Source of the DNA: Limimaricola soesokkakensis
Lineage (GTDB): Bacteria > Pseudomonadota > Alphaproteobacteria > Rhodobacterales > Rhodobacteraceae
Length of the DNA: 64,000 bases
NCBI RefSeq assembly: GCF_900172345.1
Contig: NZ_FWFY01000002.1
Location: 434,001-498,000, forward strand
Reading direction: 5' to 3'
Part shown: positions 39,627-49,240 of the stretch, piece by piece
How positions within the stretch are numbered: position 1 is the stretch's first letter
How the letters are laid out: each line of letters starts with the position of its first letter
Made by a program: the position numbers and the translations under genes
The notes under the pieces: generated by a model
Databases searched by the model: none
What the model saw: the letters and a program-made list of their open reading frames with translations, nothing else
Told to the model about the DNA's origin: nothing

Positions 39627-39660
39627 CCCCGAAAGCGGAGCTGCATCCCGCTTTCGACCT

Positions 39661-39690
39661 TGCGGCCCCCTCGGGGGTCGCATTTTTTTC
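39661..39690 (+). terminator. Rho-independent terminator of the lysR gene
   Basis: TGCGGCCCCC (39661-39670) pairs with GGGGGTCGCA (39673-39682, one G-T pair), then TTTTTTT at 39683-39689. The T run abuts the stop codon of the convergent cation transporter gene. Confidence 0.92.
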
Positions 39691-40630
39691 ATCCGTGGCC
39701 GATCGCGCTGGCGCCATCGCAGGCATGCGCCGCGCATTCCATCTCCAGCGTCACATGGCCGATGCCATAGCGTTCCTCTAAGGCCCGCTTCACGCGCGCC
39801 TTGATCGCGTCGGCCTCGCCCCAGCGCCCCTGCGGCACCGCGACATGCGCGTCGAGCGCGGGCGTGTTCTCCTGCATCTGCCACAGATGCACGTGGTGAA
39901 CCGAGGCGACACCGTCGATGCCGCGCAGGTGGTCGAGCACGGCCGCCGTGTCGAGATCGGGGGGCGCGCCGAGCATCAGGATGCGGATCACGCCGCCGAT
40001 CTGTCCCAGCGACATCCACAGGATGTAGCCGGCGATCGCCAGCGTTACCGCCGGATCGACCCAGACCCAGCCAAAGACCAGCACCGCGACGCCCGCCACG
40101 ATCACCGCGACCGAGCCCAGCGCATCGGCGAGGTTGTGCGCGAAGGCGGCGCGGATGTTCACGCTGTCCTTGGACATCGTGTAGGTCAGTGCGGCGGTGA
40201 CGAGATCGACCACCAGCGCCAGCCCGGCGACCCAGATCATGATCCAGCCGATGACCGGCTCGGGGGCGAAGATGCGCGCGATCGCCTCGTAGCCGAGATA
40301 GAGCCCGATCAAGATCAACGTGGTGTAGTTGACCAGCGCCGCCACCACCTCGGCCCGGCCATAGCCGAAGGTCATCTCCGCATCCGCGGGACGCCGGGCG
40401 ATGCGGCGGGCCGCAAGGGCGATGCCGAGCGAGACCGCGTCCGAAAGGTTGTGCAGCGCGTCGGCGATCAGAGCGAGGCTGCCGGACACGAGTCCGCCCA
40501 CGATCTGCGCCAGCGTCAGCGCGAGATTGACCGCGATCGCGCCGCCGACCCGCCAGTCGCCCGCCTCCGGGTCGATGTGATGATGATGGTGGCCGTGGCC
40601 GCCATGATGCTGGTGCGAATGTCCGGCCAT
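39689..40630 (-). CDS. Cation diffusion facilitator metal efflux transporter (CzcD/ZitB type)
   Basis: An inner-membrane divalent-metal/proton antiporter of 313 residues. The N terminus is a histidine-rich metal-binding tail (HSHQHHGGHGHHHHH). Six hydrophobic helices follow, with metal-site patterns LIADALHNLSDAVSL in helix 2 (H-x3-D) and FAHNLADALGSVAV in helix 5 (H-x3-D), the zinc signature. The C-terminal cytoplasmic domain has VHHVHLWQMQENTPALDAHV. Probably exports Zn and possibly Co/Cd. No metal-responsive repressor is adjacent. Confidence 0.93.
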   Translation of the reverse strand: MAGHSHQHHGGHGHHHHHIDPEAGDWRVGGAIAVNLALTLAQIVGGLVSGSLALIADALHNLSDAVSLGIALAARRIARRPADAEMTFGYGRAEVVAALVNYTTLILIGLYLGYEAIARIFAPEPVIGWIMIWVAGLALVVDLVTAALTYTMSKDSVNIRAAFAHNLADALGSVAVIVAGVAVLVFGWVWVDPAVTLAIAGYILWMSLGQIGGVIRILMLGAPPDLDTAAVLDHLRGIDGVASVHHVHLWQMQENTPALDAHVAVPQGRWGEADAIKARVKRALEERYGIGHVTLEMECAAHACDGASAIGHG

Positions 40631-40675
40631 GCCTGTCCTCCAATACGGTTCATGGAAGACCGTTATGTCGCGAAT

Positions 40676-41593
40676 TCAACCCCCCGGGACCACTGCCTCG
40701 ACCCGGCGGTTGGCGGCGCGGCCCTCTGCCGTGGCGTTGGGCGCGCGCGGGGCGAGCCAGCCCGCCCCATGGGCTTCGAGCTGGGCCGGCGCGATGCCGG
40801 CCTCGGTGAGCCTGCGCCGCACCGCCTCGGCCCGTCGCCGCGACAGCGCGATATTGGCGTCGAGCGGGCCGGTCATATCGGTATGGCCCACCAGCACAAG
40901 GCGGCGCGACGGATCGGCGGCAAGCCACGCGGCCAAAGCGTCGAGCGCCGGGATGTCGGCCACGCGTAGCTCGGCGCTGCCGGGGGCGAAATCGATGCCG
41001 TTCAGCGCAACGTGTCCCTCGCGCATGAGCTCGCTGGTCAAGCCATTGGACGCTGGAATGCCCGGGCGTGTGGCGGCCGGAGCGGTGACTGACACGGCCT
41101 CGCCGTCGGGCGTGACCGTGACCAGCTGCAGGAATGCAGAGGGCCCGGCGCGGCTCGCCAGCGCGCTCACCGCGATCGCGCCCTCGGGCCCGTCGCGCCG
41201 GGCCGAAAGGGCCCGGAACGCGCCGAGGTCGACATGCATCTCCGGTGGCGGCAGCACCTCTGTCCCATAGCGGAAATCGAATCCGCCGCAGCCTTCTGCC
41301 GCGCAGTCGAGCAGGATCTCGAAGCCCGCGCGCTCCAGAGCCGCGCGGATCGGCGCGAGGATTCGAGCTGGATCGGGGGCATCCGCGATGCGCCACGCCT
41401 CTATCCGCACGTCTCCCTGCAACTGCGTGGCGGGGGGCGGCCCGTCGCGGGCGGGGCCGGTGGGCAGGGCATAGGCATCGGCCTCGCGCAGGATCCCGGC
41501 CGTTCGGACCGCGCCATCGGGAAGCGGCAGTTCCGGCGGCTGCGCCAAGGCGAGGCCGGGCCAGAGTAGGGCCAGTGGCAGCAGCCGCCTCAT
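40676..41593 (-). CDS. OmpA-family protein with DUF4892-like N-terminal domain
   Basis: A 305-residue exported protein. The signal peptide is MRRLLPLALLWPGLALA. The N-terminal half has a segment IRAALERAGFEILLDCAAEGCGGFDFRYG with a close cysteine pair that resembles the DUF4892 domain. The C-terminal 120 residues are the OmpA peptidoglycan-binding domain: LNGIDFAPGSAEL, LVLVGHTDMTG (conserved D), SRRRAEAVRRRL and AEGRAANRRVEAVV. Likely tethered to peptidoglycan in the periplasm. The ATG overlaps the GNAT stop (ATGA). Confidence 0.85.
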   Translation of the reverse strand: MRRLLPLALLWPGLALAQPPELPLPDGAVRTAGILREADAYALPTGPARDGPPPATQLQGDVRIEAWRIADAPDPARILAPIRAALERAGFEILLDCAAEGCGGFDFRYGTEVLPPPEMHVDLGAFRALSARRDGPEGAIAVSALASRAGPSAFLQLVTVTPDGEAVSVTAPAATRPGIPASNGLTSELMREGHVALNGIDFAPGSAELRVADIPALDALAAWLAADPSRRLVLVGHTDMTGPLDANIALSRRRAEAVRRRLTEAGIAPAQLEAHGAGWLAPRAPNATAEGRAANRRVEAVVPGG

Positions 41594-42276
41594 GCGGCGG
41601 CGCGGCGGTAGTGATAGCCGGTCAGTTCCGCATAGCCGAGATCGGCATAGAGGGCGCGGGCGGGGGCGTTGGCGCGGGTCACCGCGAGGCAGAGGCTCTG
41701 CGCGCCGGCGGCGCGAGCCCAGCCCGCCGCCATCGCCATCAGCGCCCGCCCTGTGCCACGCCGCCGCGCCGGTGCCGCAACCTCGAGCGCGTGCAGCATC
41801 GCGTGGCGCTCGTGGCAGGCGACGAAGGCGCAGGCCTGCGCGGCCCGCAGCACCGCCTTGGGCGCCGTCACCCGCTGCATCACTGCGATGCGCGACGGGC
41901 CGACGCCGCCAGCCTCCCAGATCGCGATCTGCTCGGGGTGTGGCGGCCAGACGGCGCGGGGGCTGCCTGTCTCAAGTTTGTCCGGTGGCGCGGCAAGGAT
42001 CAGGGTCGGATCGATGATCCCGTATCCGCGCGCTCCCAGCGCCGCGTCGAGATCGTCCTCGCCTTGGCGCAGCATGAAGAGCGGCACCTGACCGGCCGCG
42101 CGCATCGCCGTCTCGGCGGCAATGACGTCGGCGGGTTGCCAAGGCCCTTCCAGCGTCGTGGCCGAAACCCGGCTGCCGCCGCCCGCGCCGTCGCGCAGCC
42201 GCATCGGCCCGAGATCGCGCGTGGCCGCGGCAGGCCATGTTGCGGCGAGCGTCGCGAAGCCCGCCTGCGGCGTCAC
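41590..42276 (-). CDS. GNAT-family N-acetyltransferase
   Basis: A 228-residue protein with a GNAT core in the second half: LHALEVAAPARRRGTGRALM (acetyl-CoA loop R-R-x-G-x-G) and ANAPARALYADLGYAELTGYHYR. The N-terminal half is a degenerate GNAT repeat, a layout seen in double-GNAT proteins. GTG at 42276 overlaps the CinA-like stop (GTGA) and is preferred to a TTG four codons earlier. Substrate unknown. Confidence 0.82.
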   Translation of the reverse strand: MTPQAGFATLAATWPAAATRDLGPMRLRDGAGGGSRVSATTLEGPWQPADVIAAETAMRAAGQVPLFMLRQGEDDLDAALGARGYGIIDPTLILAAPPDKLETGSPRAVWPPHPEQIAIWEAGGVGPSRIAVMQRVTAPKAVLRAAQACAFVACHERHAMLHALEVAAPARRRGTGRALMAMAAGWARAAGAQSLCLAVTRANAPARALYADLGYAELTGYHYRRAAA

Positions 42277-43007
42277 GCTTCGAGCCAACCGGAGAGCTGC
42301 ACCAGCGCCGCCTCGATCTCGGCGCCGTCGCTGCCGCGGATCACGACGTTGGTGCCGGAGACGCCGTTCTCGGTGAACGGATAGGAGCCGATGGCCAGCG
42401 TCGGATGCGCGCGGGCAAGCTCGGACAGCGGCTCGGCCACGTCGCCCTCGCCGCGCTCGACGCGCAAGGATTGCGACAGCACCGGGCGGCCGCCGGGGAT
42501 CGTCGGCAGGAGCCCGGCCAGCATCGCCTCGAAGATGCGCGGCACGCCCGCCATGACATGAACGTTGCGCAGCGAGAATCCCGGCGCGGCACTGACCGGG
42601 TTGTCGATCAGCGTGGCGCCATCGGGGATGCGCGCCATGCGCAGCCGGGCGGCGTTCAGCTCGACCCCACGGGCCTCGTAATGCGCGGCGAGGATCGCGC
42701 GGGCGTCGTCGCGCACGTCGATCGGCGTTTCCATCGCCGCGGCCACCGCCTCGGCGGTGATGTCGTCATGGGTCGGGCCGATGCCGCCCGAGGTGAACAG
42801 GTGGTCATGGGTGGCCAACAGTTCGCGCACCGCCGCGACGATGGCGTCGTGATCGTCGGAGATCACCCGCGCCTCGCGCAGGTCGATGCCGCGCAGCGTC
42901 AGTTCGCGGGCGAGATGGTTCATGTTGCTGTCGCGGGTCCGCCCCGAAAGGATCTCGTCGCCGATGACGAGCATGGCGGCGGTGGGGTTGCTGGTCCGTT
43001 CGGTCAT
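42273..43007 (-). CDS. CinA-like molybdopterin-binding-domain protein
   Basis: A 244-residue protein consisting of the MoCF/MoaB-like domain of CinA: AAMLVIGDEILSGRTRDSN at the start, DHDAIVAAVREL, FTSGGIGPTHDDITAEAVA (GGxGxTxDD), and PGFSLRNVHVMAGVP. The C-terminal nicotinamide-mononucleotide deamidase domain of full CinA is absent, so this is the short competence/damage-inducible-protein-A type (as FAD/ADP-ribose-pyrophosphatase-like). Overlaps the following GNAT gene. Divergent from map. Confidence 0.88.
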   Translation of the reverse strand: MTERTSNPTAAMLVIGDEILSGRTRDSNMNHLARELTLRGIDLREARVISDDHDAIVAAVRELLATHDHLFTSGGIGPTHDDITAEAVAAAMETPIDVRDDARAILAAHYEARGVELNAARLRMARIPDGATLIDNPVSAAPGFSLRNVHVMAGVPRIFEAMLAGLLPTIPGGRPVLSQSLRVERGEGDVAEPLSELARAHPTLAIGSYPFTENGVSGTNVVIRGSDGAEIEAALVQLSGWLEA

Positions 43008-43126
43008 TGGCGGGCTCCGTCTGTTGCCTCAATGTATAGGGCAGGGGCGGGGCCATTTCCACGCGAGCGGGTGGATTCCCCCGGCCATAGGGCCTATTTC
43101 ATGGGCAAAGGGAAAGAGGTGACACA

Positions 43127-43954
43127 TTGGACGAGACCGCCGCTGACGAACGCAAGGGCCGCCTCACGCGCGACGGCATCCGCATCCATGATCTCGCGGA
43201 TTTCGCGGGGATGAACCGTGCCGGGCGGCTTGCCGCCTCGATCCTCGACGACATCGCCGAGCATGTCGTCGTGGGCCAGCGGACCTCTGAGATCGATCGT
43301 CTCATCACCGACCTGATCAAGCAGGCCGGCGCCGAAAGCGCGACGATCGGATACAAGGGCTACCAGCACGCCAGCTGCATTTCGGTCAACCACGTGGTCT
43401 GCCACGGGATTCCCGGCGACAAGAAGCTCAAGGACGGCGACATTCTCAACGTCGACGTCACCGTCATCGTAGATGGCTGGTACGGCGATACCAGCCGGAT
43501 GTACGTGGCGGGCAAGCTCGGGCGCAAGGCCGAGCGGCTGATCCAGGTTACCCATGATGCGCTGATGCGCGGTATCGAGGCGGCGAAGCCGGGCAACACC
43601 TTCGGCGACATCGGCCATGCGATCCAGTCCTATGTCGAGGAGAATCGCATGTCGGTGGTGCGCGATTTCTGCGGCCACGGGCTGGGCCGCGTGTTCCACG
43701 CGCCGCCCAACGTGCTACATTACGGCCGCCCCGGCACCGGGCCGGTGCTCGAAGAGGGCATGTTCTTCACCATCGAACCGATGGTGAATCTGGGCCGTCC
43801 CGAGACCAAGGTACTTGGCGACGACTGGACCGCGGTGACCCGCGACAAGTCGCTCTCGGCGCAGTTCGAGCATTCGATCGGCATCACCGCGCAGGGCAAC
43901 GAGATCTTCACCCTGTCGCCGGCCGACCGGTTTCATCCAACCTGGGATATCTAG
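43127..43954 (+). CDS. map: Methionine aminopeptidase type I (TTG start)
   Basis: Removes the initiator methionine from nascent proteins. The 275 residues have the pita-bread metal site: ASCISVNHVVCHGIPGD (substrate His), DGDILNVDVTVI and GWYGDTSRMYVAG (two metal Asp), FCGHGLGRVFHAPPN (metal His) and TIEPMVNLG and FEHSIGIT (metal Glu). The start is TTG at 43127, supported by GAGG seven bases upstream; the first in-frame ATG would cut conserved sequence. Its stop shares CTAG with the convergent rsmD. Confidence 0.95.
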   Translation: MDETAADERKGRLTRDGIRIHDLADFAGMNRAGRLAASILDDIAEHVVVGQRTSEIDRLITDLIKQAGAESATIGYKGYQHASCISVNHVVCHGIPGDKKLKDGDILNVDVTVIVDGWYGDTSRMYVAGKLGRKAERLIQVTHDALMRGIEAAKPGNTFGDIGHAIQSYVEENRMSVVRDFCGHGLGRVFHAPPNVLHYGRPGTGPVLEEGMFFTIEPMVNLGRPETKVLGDDWTAVTRDKSLSAQFEHSIGITAQGNEIFTLSPADRFHPTWDI

Positions 43955-44508
43955 AGCCGCTCCAGCAGCGTGACATGGGTGTCGCCGTAGCGACGCGTAT
44001 CGAGCGGGGCGAACCCCTCGGGCGCGGGCTGTGGCGCGCTCTCCTCCCAGACGATCAGCGCGCCGGTGGCGATCCAGCCCTGCGCCAGCGCCGAGGCCAG
44101 CGCCCGCGCGCCAAGGCCCTTGCCATAGGGCGGATCGAGAAAGACGAGCCCCGCTGGGGCCTCGGGGGCGGGCAGGCGGGTCGCGTCGCATTTCAGATGA
44201 GTCACCCGATCCGCGACGCGCAGCTTGGCGACGTTCTCGCGGATCAAACGCCCCGAGACGCGCCCGTCATCGACGAAGGTGACGTGGGACGCACCGCGCG
44301 ATAGCGCCTCCAGCCCCAGCGCGCCGGTGCCGGCAAAGAGATCGAGCACGTGGGCCTCGGTGATCGGATCGCCGTAGCGGCCGCCCATCAGCGCATTGAA
44401 CAGGCTTTCACGCACCCGGTCGGCGGTGGGGCGCAGATGCGCGCCCGCATCGCCCTTGCCGAGCGCGGCGAGGGCCGTGCCACGATGGCTGCCGGCGATG
44501 ATCCTCAT
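43951..44508 (-). CDS. rsmD: 16S rRNA (guanine966-N2)-methyltransferase
   Basis: Methylates G966 of 16S rRNA. The 185 residues begin MRIIAGSHRG and include RPTADRVRESLFNAL, the AdoMet motif LDLFAGTGALGLEALSRGA, and the catalytic LVFLDPPYGKGL (DPPY-type). All are RsmD hallmarks and the length fits. The ATG overlaps the stop of the upstream flavoprotein gene (ATGA). Confidence 0.95.
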   Translation of the reverse strand: MRIIAGSHRGTALAALGKGDAGAHLRPTADRVRESLFNALMGGRYGDPITEAHVLDLFAGTGALGLEALSRGASHVTFVDDGRVSGRLIRENVAKLRVADRVTHLKCDATRLPAPEAPAGLVFLDPPYGKGLGARALASALAQGWIATGALIVWEESAPQPAPEGFAPLDTRRYGDTHVTLLERL

Positions 44509-45716
44509 TTCAACAGCGCCTTCAGCTCGACACCCGGGTCCGTGGCCCGCGCCGGGTCGGGCGACTTGCCCGCCTCGATCAGCCGCTTGCCGACCATGTA
44601 GGCGCGGCTGTCGTTCATCGCGTCCACGGCGATGAGCCGGTCGCCCCGATAATACCAGTGCGAGCATTGGGCGGGGCTCTCGCCGGGCCGAACATGCACC
44701 GCGTCCCAACCGGCGTTGAGCCCGGCGATCTGCAGCTTCACGTCGAACTGGTCCGACCAGAACCAGGGGCGGGGCCGGTATTCGACGCCGCGCCCCATCA
44801 TGTTCAGCGCCGCCGTCTCGGCCATGTCGATGGCATTGCCGACGCTTTCGAGCCGGATGCGCATGTCGCCCCAGAGCAGCGAGGCGCAGTCGCCGGCGGC
44901 CCAGACATGTTCGTCCGAGGTCCGGCAATGGATGTCGCAGCGGATGCCGTTCTCGACCGCGAGGCCCGCGGGCTCGGCCAGCGCCGTGCCCGGCGCCACG
45001 CCGACCCCGATGACGGCAAAGTCGCAGGCGATCTCGGTCCCGTCGGTGAGCCGGGCGCCGGTCACGCGCGTCTCGCCCAGAAGCGTTTCCAGACCGCAGC
45101 TCTCGCGGATCTCGACGCCGTGGCGGCGATGCAGGTCGCGGAAATATCCGGCGGTCTCGGGCGCCGCCACGCGCTGCAGAATCCGCTCGGCCTGCTCGAT
45201 CACCGTGACCTCGAGCCCGCGCTTGGCGGCCACCGCCGCCGCCTCTAGCCCGATATAGCCACCGCCGACCACGAGCAGGCGACGCCCCTCGACCAGTTCC
45301 GGCGCCAGCCTGTCGGCATCGGCGAGATCGCGCATGGTGAAGACGCCAGCGAGATCGCCGCCGATCGCGGCGGGCAGGCGACGGGGATGCGCCCCGGTGC
45401 ACAGCGCCAGCCGGTCATAGGCGAGCGTTTCGCCATCCGAGAGCGTCACGCTGCGGGACGTGGTGTCGAGCGCCGTCGCCGTCGCCCCCAGCCGCAGATC
45501 GACGCCGTGATCGCCATACCAGCTTTCGGGACGCAGGAAGAGCCGCTCCTTCTGCATTTCGCCGAGCAGATAGGCCTTGGAGAGCGGCGGCCGCTGGTAG
45601 GGCGGCGCGGTCTCGGCGCCGACCAGCGTGATGCGACCGTCGAAGCCTTCGGCGCGCAGCTTACCCACGAGGGCGGCACCGGCCTGTCCGGCCCCGATCA
45701 CGACGAAATGGGACAT
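44505..45716 (-). CDS. FAD-dependent ferredoxin/rubredoxin reductase-type oxidoreductase
   Basis: A 403-residue pyridine-nucleotide-disulfide-family reductase without redox cysteines. FAD motif VVIGAGQAGAALVGKLRAEG (residues 5-24), PPYQRPPLSKAYL, NAD motif LVVGGGYIGLEAAAVAAKRG and a second FAD block VWAAGDCASL are typical of rhodocoxin, putidaredoxin and rubredoxin reductases. The C-terminal reductase domain contains WFWSDQFDVKLQIAG. It passes electrons from NAD(P)H to a ferredoxin or rubredoxin not encoded in the window. AlkB at 6004 needs such a partner, but the genes are far apart. Confidence 0.9.
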   Translation of the reverse strand: MSHFVVIGAGQAGAALVGKLRAEGFDGRITLVGAETAPPYQRPPLSKAYLLGEMQKERLFLRPESWYGDHGVDLRLGATATALDTTSRSVTLSDGETLAYDRLALCTGAHPRRLPAAIGGDLAGVFTMRDLADADRLAPELVEGRRLLVVGGGYIGLEAAAVAAKRGLEVTVIEQAERILQRVAAPETAGYFRDLHRRHGVEIRESCGLETLLGETRVTGARLTDGTEIACDFAVIGVGVAPGTALAEPAGLAVENGIRCDIHCRTSDEHVWAAGDCASLLWGDMRIRLESVGNAIDMAETAALNMMGRGVEYRPRPWFWSDQFDVKLQIAGLNAGWDAVHVRPGESPAQCSHWYYRGDRLIAVDAMNDSRAYMVGKRLIEAGKSPDPARATDPGVELKALLK

Positions 45717-45794
45717 GGGCGCGCTCCTTCTTCCGCTGACCTGCGGCAACCTATATCGCTGGGACCTGACCGCAATCGCGAAAGGGAGCGAGGC

Positions 45795-46283
45795 ATGACG
45801 ATCGGGCTGGGAGACAGGCTGCCGGGGGCGGATCTGCTGCGGATGGGGCCGGATGGCCCGGAAAAGGTGAGTCTGGACGAGATCCTGAAGGGCCGCCGCG
45901 TCGTGATCTTCGGCCTGCCCGGCGCCTTTACGGGGACCTGCTCGACCGCGCATGTGCCTAGCTTCATCCGCTCGAAGGAGGCGCTGAGGGCTAAGGGGAT
46001 CGACGAGGTGCTGTGCATCTCCGTCAACGATCCCTTCGTGATGAGGGCCTGGGGCGAGGCCACCGGCGCCACGGCGGCGGGGATCACCCTGCTGGGCGAT
46101 CCGGGCTGCGACTGGGTCTCGGCGATCGGCATGGAGTTCTCCAACCCCGATCGCGGCTTCATCCGCCGTTGCAAGCGGTTCGCCCTGATGGCCGAGGATG
46201 GGGTGGTCAAGGTCTGGCACCCCGAGGAGGGCACCGGCACCTGCGACATTTCGGGCGGCGAGAGCATGGTCGAGGCGCTCTGA
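45795..46283 (+). CDS. Peroxiredoxin (Prx5/AhpE-type)
   Basis: A thiol peroxidase of 162 residues. Peroxidatic Cys49 lies in LPGAFTGTCSTAHVPSFI, the Prx5 motif PGAFTxxC with Gly in place of the more usual Pro. Further conserved Arg/Trp region: NDPFVMRAWGE and LGDPGCDWVSAIGMEF, RRCKRFALMAEDGVVK. Second cysteines (Cys in GDPGCD, RRCKRF) could act as resolving residues. It reduces H2O2 or organic peroxides with thioredoxin or glutaredoxin. GGGAGCGAGG precedes the ATG. Divergent from the flavoprotein gene. Confidence 0.92.
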   Translation: MTIGLGDRLPGADLLRMGPDGPEKVSLDEILKGRRVVIFGLPGAFTGTCSTAHVPSFIRSKEALRAKGIDEVLCISVNDPFVMRAWGEATGATAAGITLLGDPGCDWVSAIGMEFSNPDRGFIRRCKRFALMAEDGVVKVWHPEEGTGTCDISGGESMVEAL

Positions 46284-46413
46284 TCCCTGTCGGGAAAGGG
46301 CCTTCTTTCACGCTTCTCCGATACACGTCCGCCGGCCCACGCATCGGTCGGCTGGCCGGGGCGCAGGGCCGTCCGAAACGGCGGCCCGCGCTCGCTGCGC
46401 ATGCGGGGGCCGC

Positions 46414-46697
46414 TCAGCCTTCCGCCAGCTTGTCCATCTTGGAAGCGAGCTTGGCGTCGAGCTCGGTCAGCCCGCCCGCGTCATGGGTGGTGAGCGTGAC
46501 GGTCACGGTCCGGTAGACATTGCTCCACTCTGGATGGTGGTTCAGCTTTTCGGCCCAGAGCGCGGCCCGGGTCATGAAGCCGAAGGCCTCGACGAAGTTC
46601 TTGAAGCGAAAGGTCTTGGTGACCGCGTCGCGATCCGGTTCCGGGGTCCAGCCCGCGGCCTTCAACGTCTTGCGGCCCGCCTCGTCGAGCGTCTCGG

Positions 46698-46701
<4 letters not shown>
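46414..46701 (-). CDS. Pterin-4a-carbinolamine dehydratase
   Basis: A 95-residue protein of the PCD/DCoH family, which dehydrates 4a-hydroxytetrahydropterin. Conserved residues appear in [37 protein letters not shown] (His-His-Pro-Glu-Trp active site) and [21 protein letters not shown]. No phenylalanine hydroxylase is nearby, so the physiological pterin partner is not shown. The ATG overlaps the upstream DUF482 stop (ATGA). Confidence 0.93.
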
Positions 46702-47900
<1,199 letters not shown>

Positions 47901-47931
47901 GGCCGCAGAGTTGGGCCCCCGGGGCGTGGGG

Positions 47932-48708
47932 TCAAGCGGTGGCGGGGCCCGGAAGGTAGCCCTCGAAGGTCACGTTGTCGGCAATGCGCCGTGCTGCGGC
48001 CTCCTCCTCGGGGGAGCGGGTCGTCCAGCACAGGATCTTCGCACCCTGCGCCTGCAGTTCGGCGACGCGCGGCCGGTCGAGATCGCACACCTCGTGGCTG
48101 ATGAAGCTGGCGCCCAGATTGTCGTAATCGGGGATCTCGCGCAGCCGCGCGGCGGTGCGTGCCGGAAGGTCAGGCCAGTCCTGGGGCTCGAAGGCGCAGG
48201 TGACGAGACCGCGCGGCAGGTCGGGAGCGAGGCGGGCCATCTCGGACACCGCGTGCGGGTTGAACGACATCACCGCGACGGGGCCCGCATAGCCTTCGAG
48301 CGCACGGACCACGGCAGGTTCGACCACGCCGACATTGGGGCCGAGCGTGTAGTCGTGATCCTTGATCTCGATCAGCAGCGGCACCCGGCCGGCAACGAGG
48401 TCGAGCACCTGTTCGAGGGTGGGGATGGTATCGGCGCTGCCGATCAACTGGAGCGCCTGCAGCGCCGCGGCATCGCGCGACGCGACCAGCCCGCGTTCGC
48501 GGGTCAGCCGGTCGAGCGCGGCATCGTGGATCACCATGGCCGCGCCGTCATGCGAGGCGCGCACATCGATCTCGATGCCGAACCCCGCTTCGATCGCGGC
48601 ACGGATCGCGCTCATCGAGTTTTCGGGGCGCCCCGCGCCGTGAAAGGCGCGATGCGCGATGGGCCGGTCGAGAAAGCCCTGCGGCAGCGCCGGGGCGGTG
48701 CGGCTCAT
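47932..48708 (-). CDS. Glycerophosphodiester phosphodiesterase family protein
   Basis: A 258-residue TIM-barrel phosphodiesterase. The signature IAHRAFHGAGRPENSMSA (HR...EN) is near the N terminus, then IEIDVRASHDGAAMVIHD (ExD...HD) and LLIEIKDHD, completing the metal and general acid/base set. There is no signal peptide, so it is cytoplasmic and probably releases glycerol-3-phosphate from deacylated phospholipids. Its ATG overlaps the RidA stop (ATGA). Confidence 0.92.
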   Translation of the reverse strand: MSRTAPALPQGFLDRPIAHRAFHGAGRPENSMSAIRAAIEAGFGIEIDVRASHDGAAMVIHDAALDRLTRERGLVASRDAAALQALQLIGSADTIPTLEQVLDLVAGRVPLLIEIKDHDYTLGPNVGVVEPAVVRALEGYAGPVAVMSFNPHAVSEMARLAPDLPRGLVTCAFEPQDWPDLPARTAARLREIPDYDNLGASFISHEVCDLDRPRVAELQAQGAKILCWTTRSPEEEAAARRIADNVTFEGYLPGPATA

Positions 48709-49175
48709 GCGAGGGCGAAGACGGCTTCGACCTCGACCGCGACGCCGAGCGGCAGCGCGGCCACGCCGACGGCGGCGCGGGCATGGCGGCCGGCCTCGCC
48801 CAGAAGCTCGGCCATCAGGTCGGAGGCACCGTTGATCACCTTGGGCTGCTCGGTGAAATCGGGGGTGCAGGCGACGAAGCCGGTCAGCTTCACCAGACGC
48901 GCGACGCGGTCGAGATCGCCGTCGCAGGCGGCACGGGCCTGGGCCAGCAGGCTCAGCGCGCAGGCGCGGGCGGCCTTGGCGCCCTCTTCGGTGGTCATGT
49001 TGTCGCCGAGACGGCCGGTGATGAGCCCGTCCGGTCCGGCCGAAATCTGGCCCGACACGTGCAGCAGCCCGTCATGGATCACGAAGGGCTCGTAATTGGC
49101 CGCGGGCTTCGGCGCCTCGGGAAGCGCGAGCCCCATCTCGGCCAGTTTCGTTTCGATGTTCGCGGCGATGCCCAT
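48705..49175 (-). CDS. RidA-family enamine/imine deaminase
   Basis: A 156-residue member of the YjgF/YER057c/UK114 (RidA) family, which hydrolyses reactive 2-aminoacrylate or related imines made by PLP enzymes. Seen: FVIHDGLLHVSGQISAGPDG, the helix ACALSLLAQARAACDGDLDRV, LVKLTGFVACTPDF and the end ARAAVGVAALPLGVAVEVE with the usual conserved region near the trimer active site. The conserved Arg of classical RidA is replaced by the ARAAVGVAALP version, so subgroup activity is uncertain. GGAGGG precedes the ATG. Confidence 0.88.
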   Translation of the reverse strand: MGIAANIETKLAEMGLALPEAPKPAANYEPFVIHDGLLHVSGQISAGPDGLITGRLGDNMTTEEGAKAARACALSLLAQARAACDGDLDRVARLVKLTGFVACTPDFTEQPKVINGASDLMAELLGEAGRHARAAVGVAALPLGVAVEVEAVFALA

Positions 49176-49191
49176 GACGTCCCTCCGGGTG

Positions 49192-49227
49192 TTGGTTCCG
49201 GCGCAAGCTAGCTTGCGCCGGAACCAA
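49192..49227. repeat. 36-bp perfect palindrome between the secretion operon and ridA
   Basis: TTGGTTCCGGCGCAAGCT (49192-49209) is followed directly by its exact reverse complement (49210-49227), with no spacer. It begins 14 bp after the hlyD-type gene ends on the minus strand and 17 bp before ridA. RNA from either strand would fold into a long hairpin, but no T run follows. Read as terminator/mRNA stabiliser or a large protein-binding site. Confidence 0.8.
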
Positions 49228-49240
49228 GGGCAACGTCGGC

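Noticed and set aside
45795-46283. Peroxiredoxin active-site change (PGAFTG instead of PGAFTP)
   Set aside because: The catalytic Cys and Thr are intact and, as far as I recall, the Gly form occurs in alphaproteobacterial homologues, so this is not a sign of lost function.
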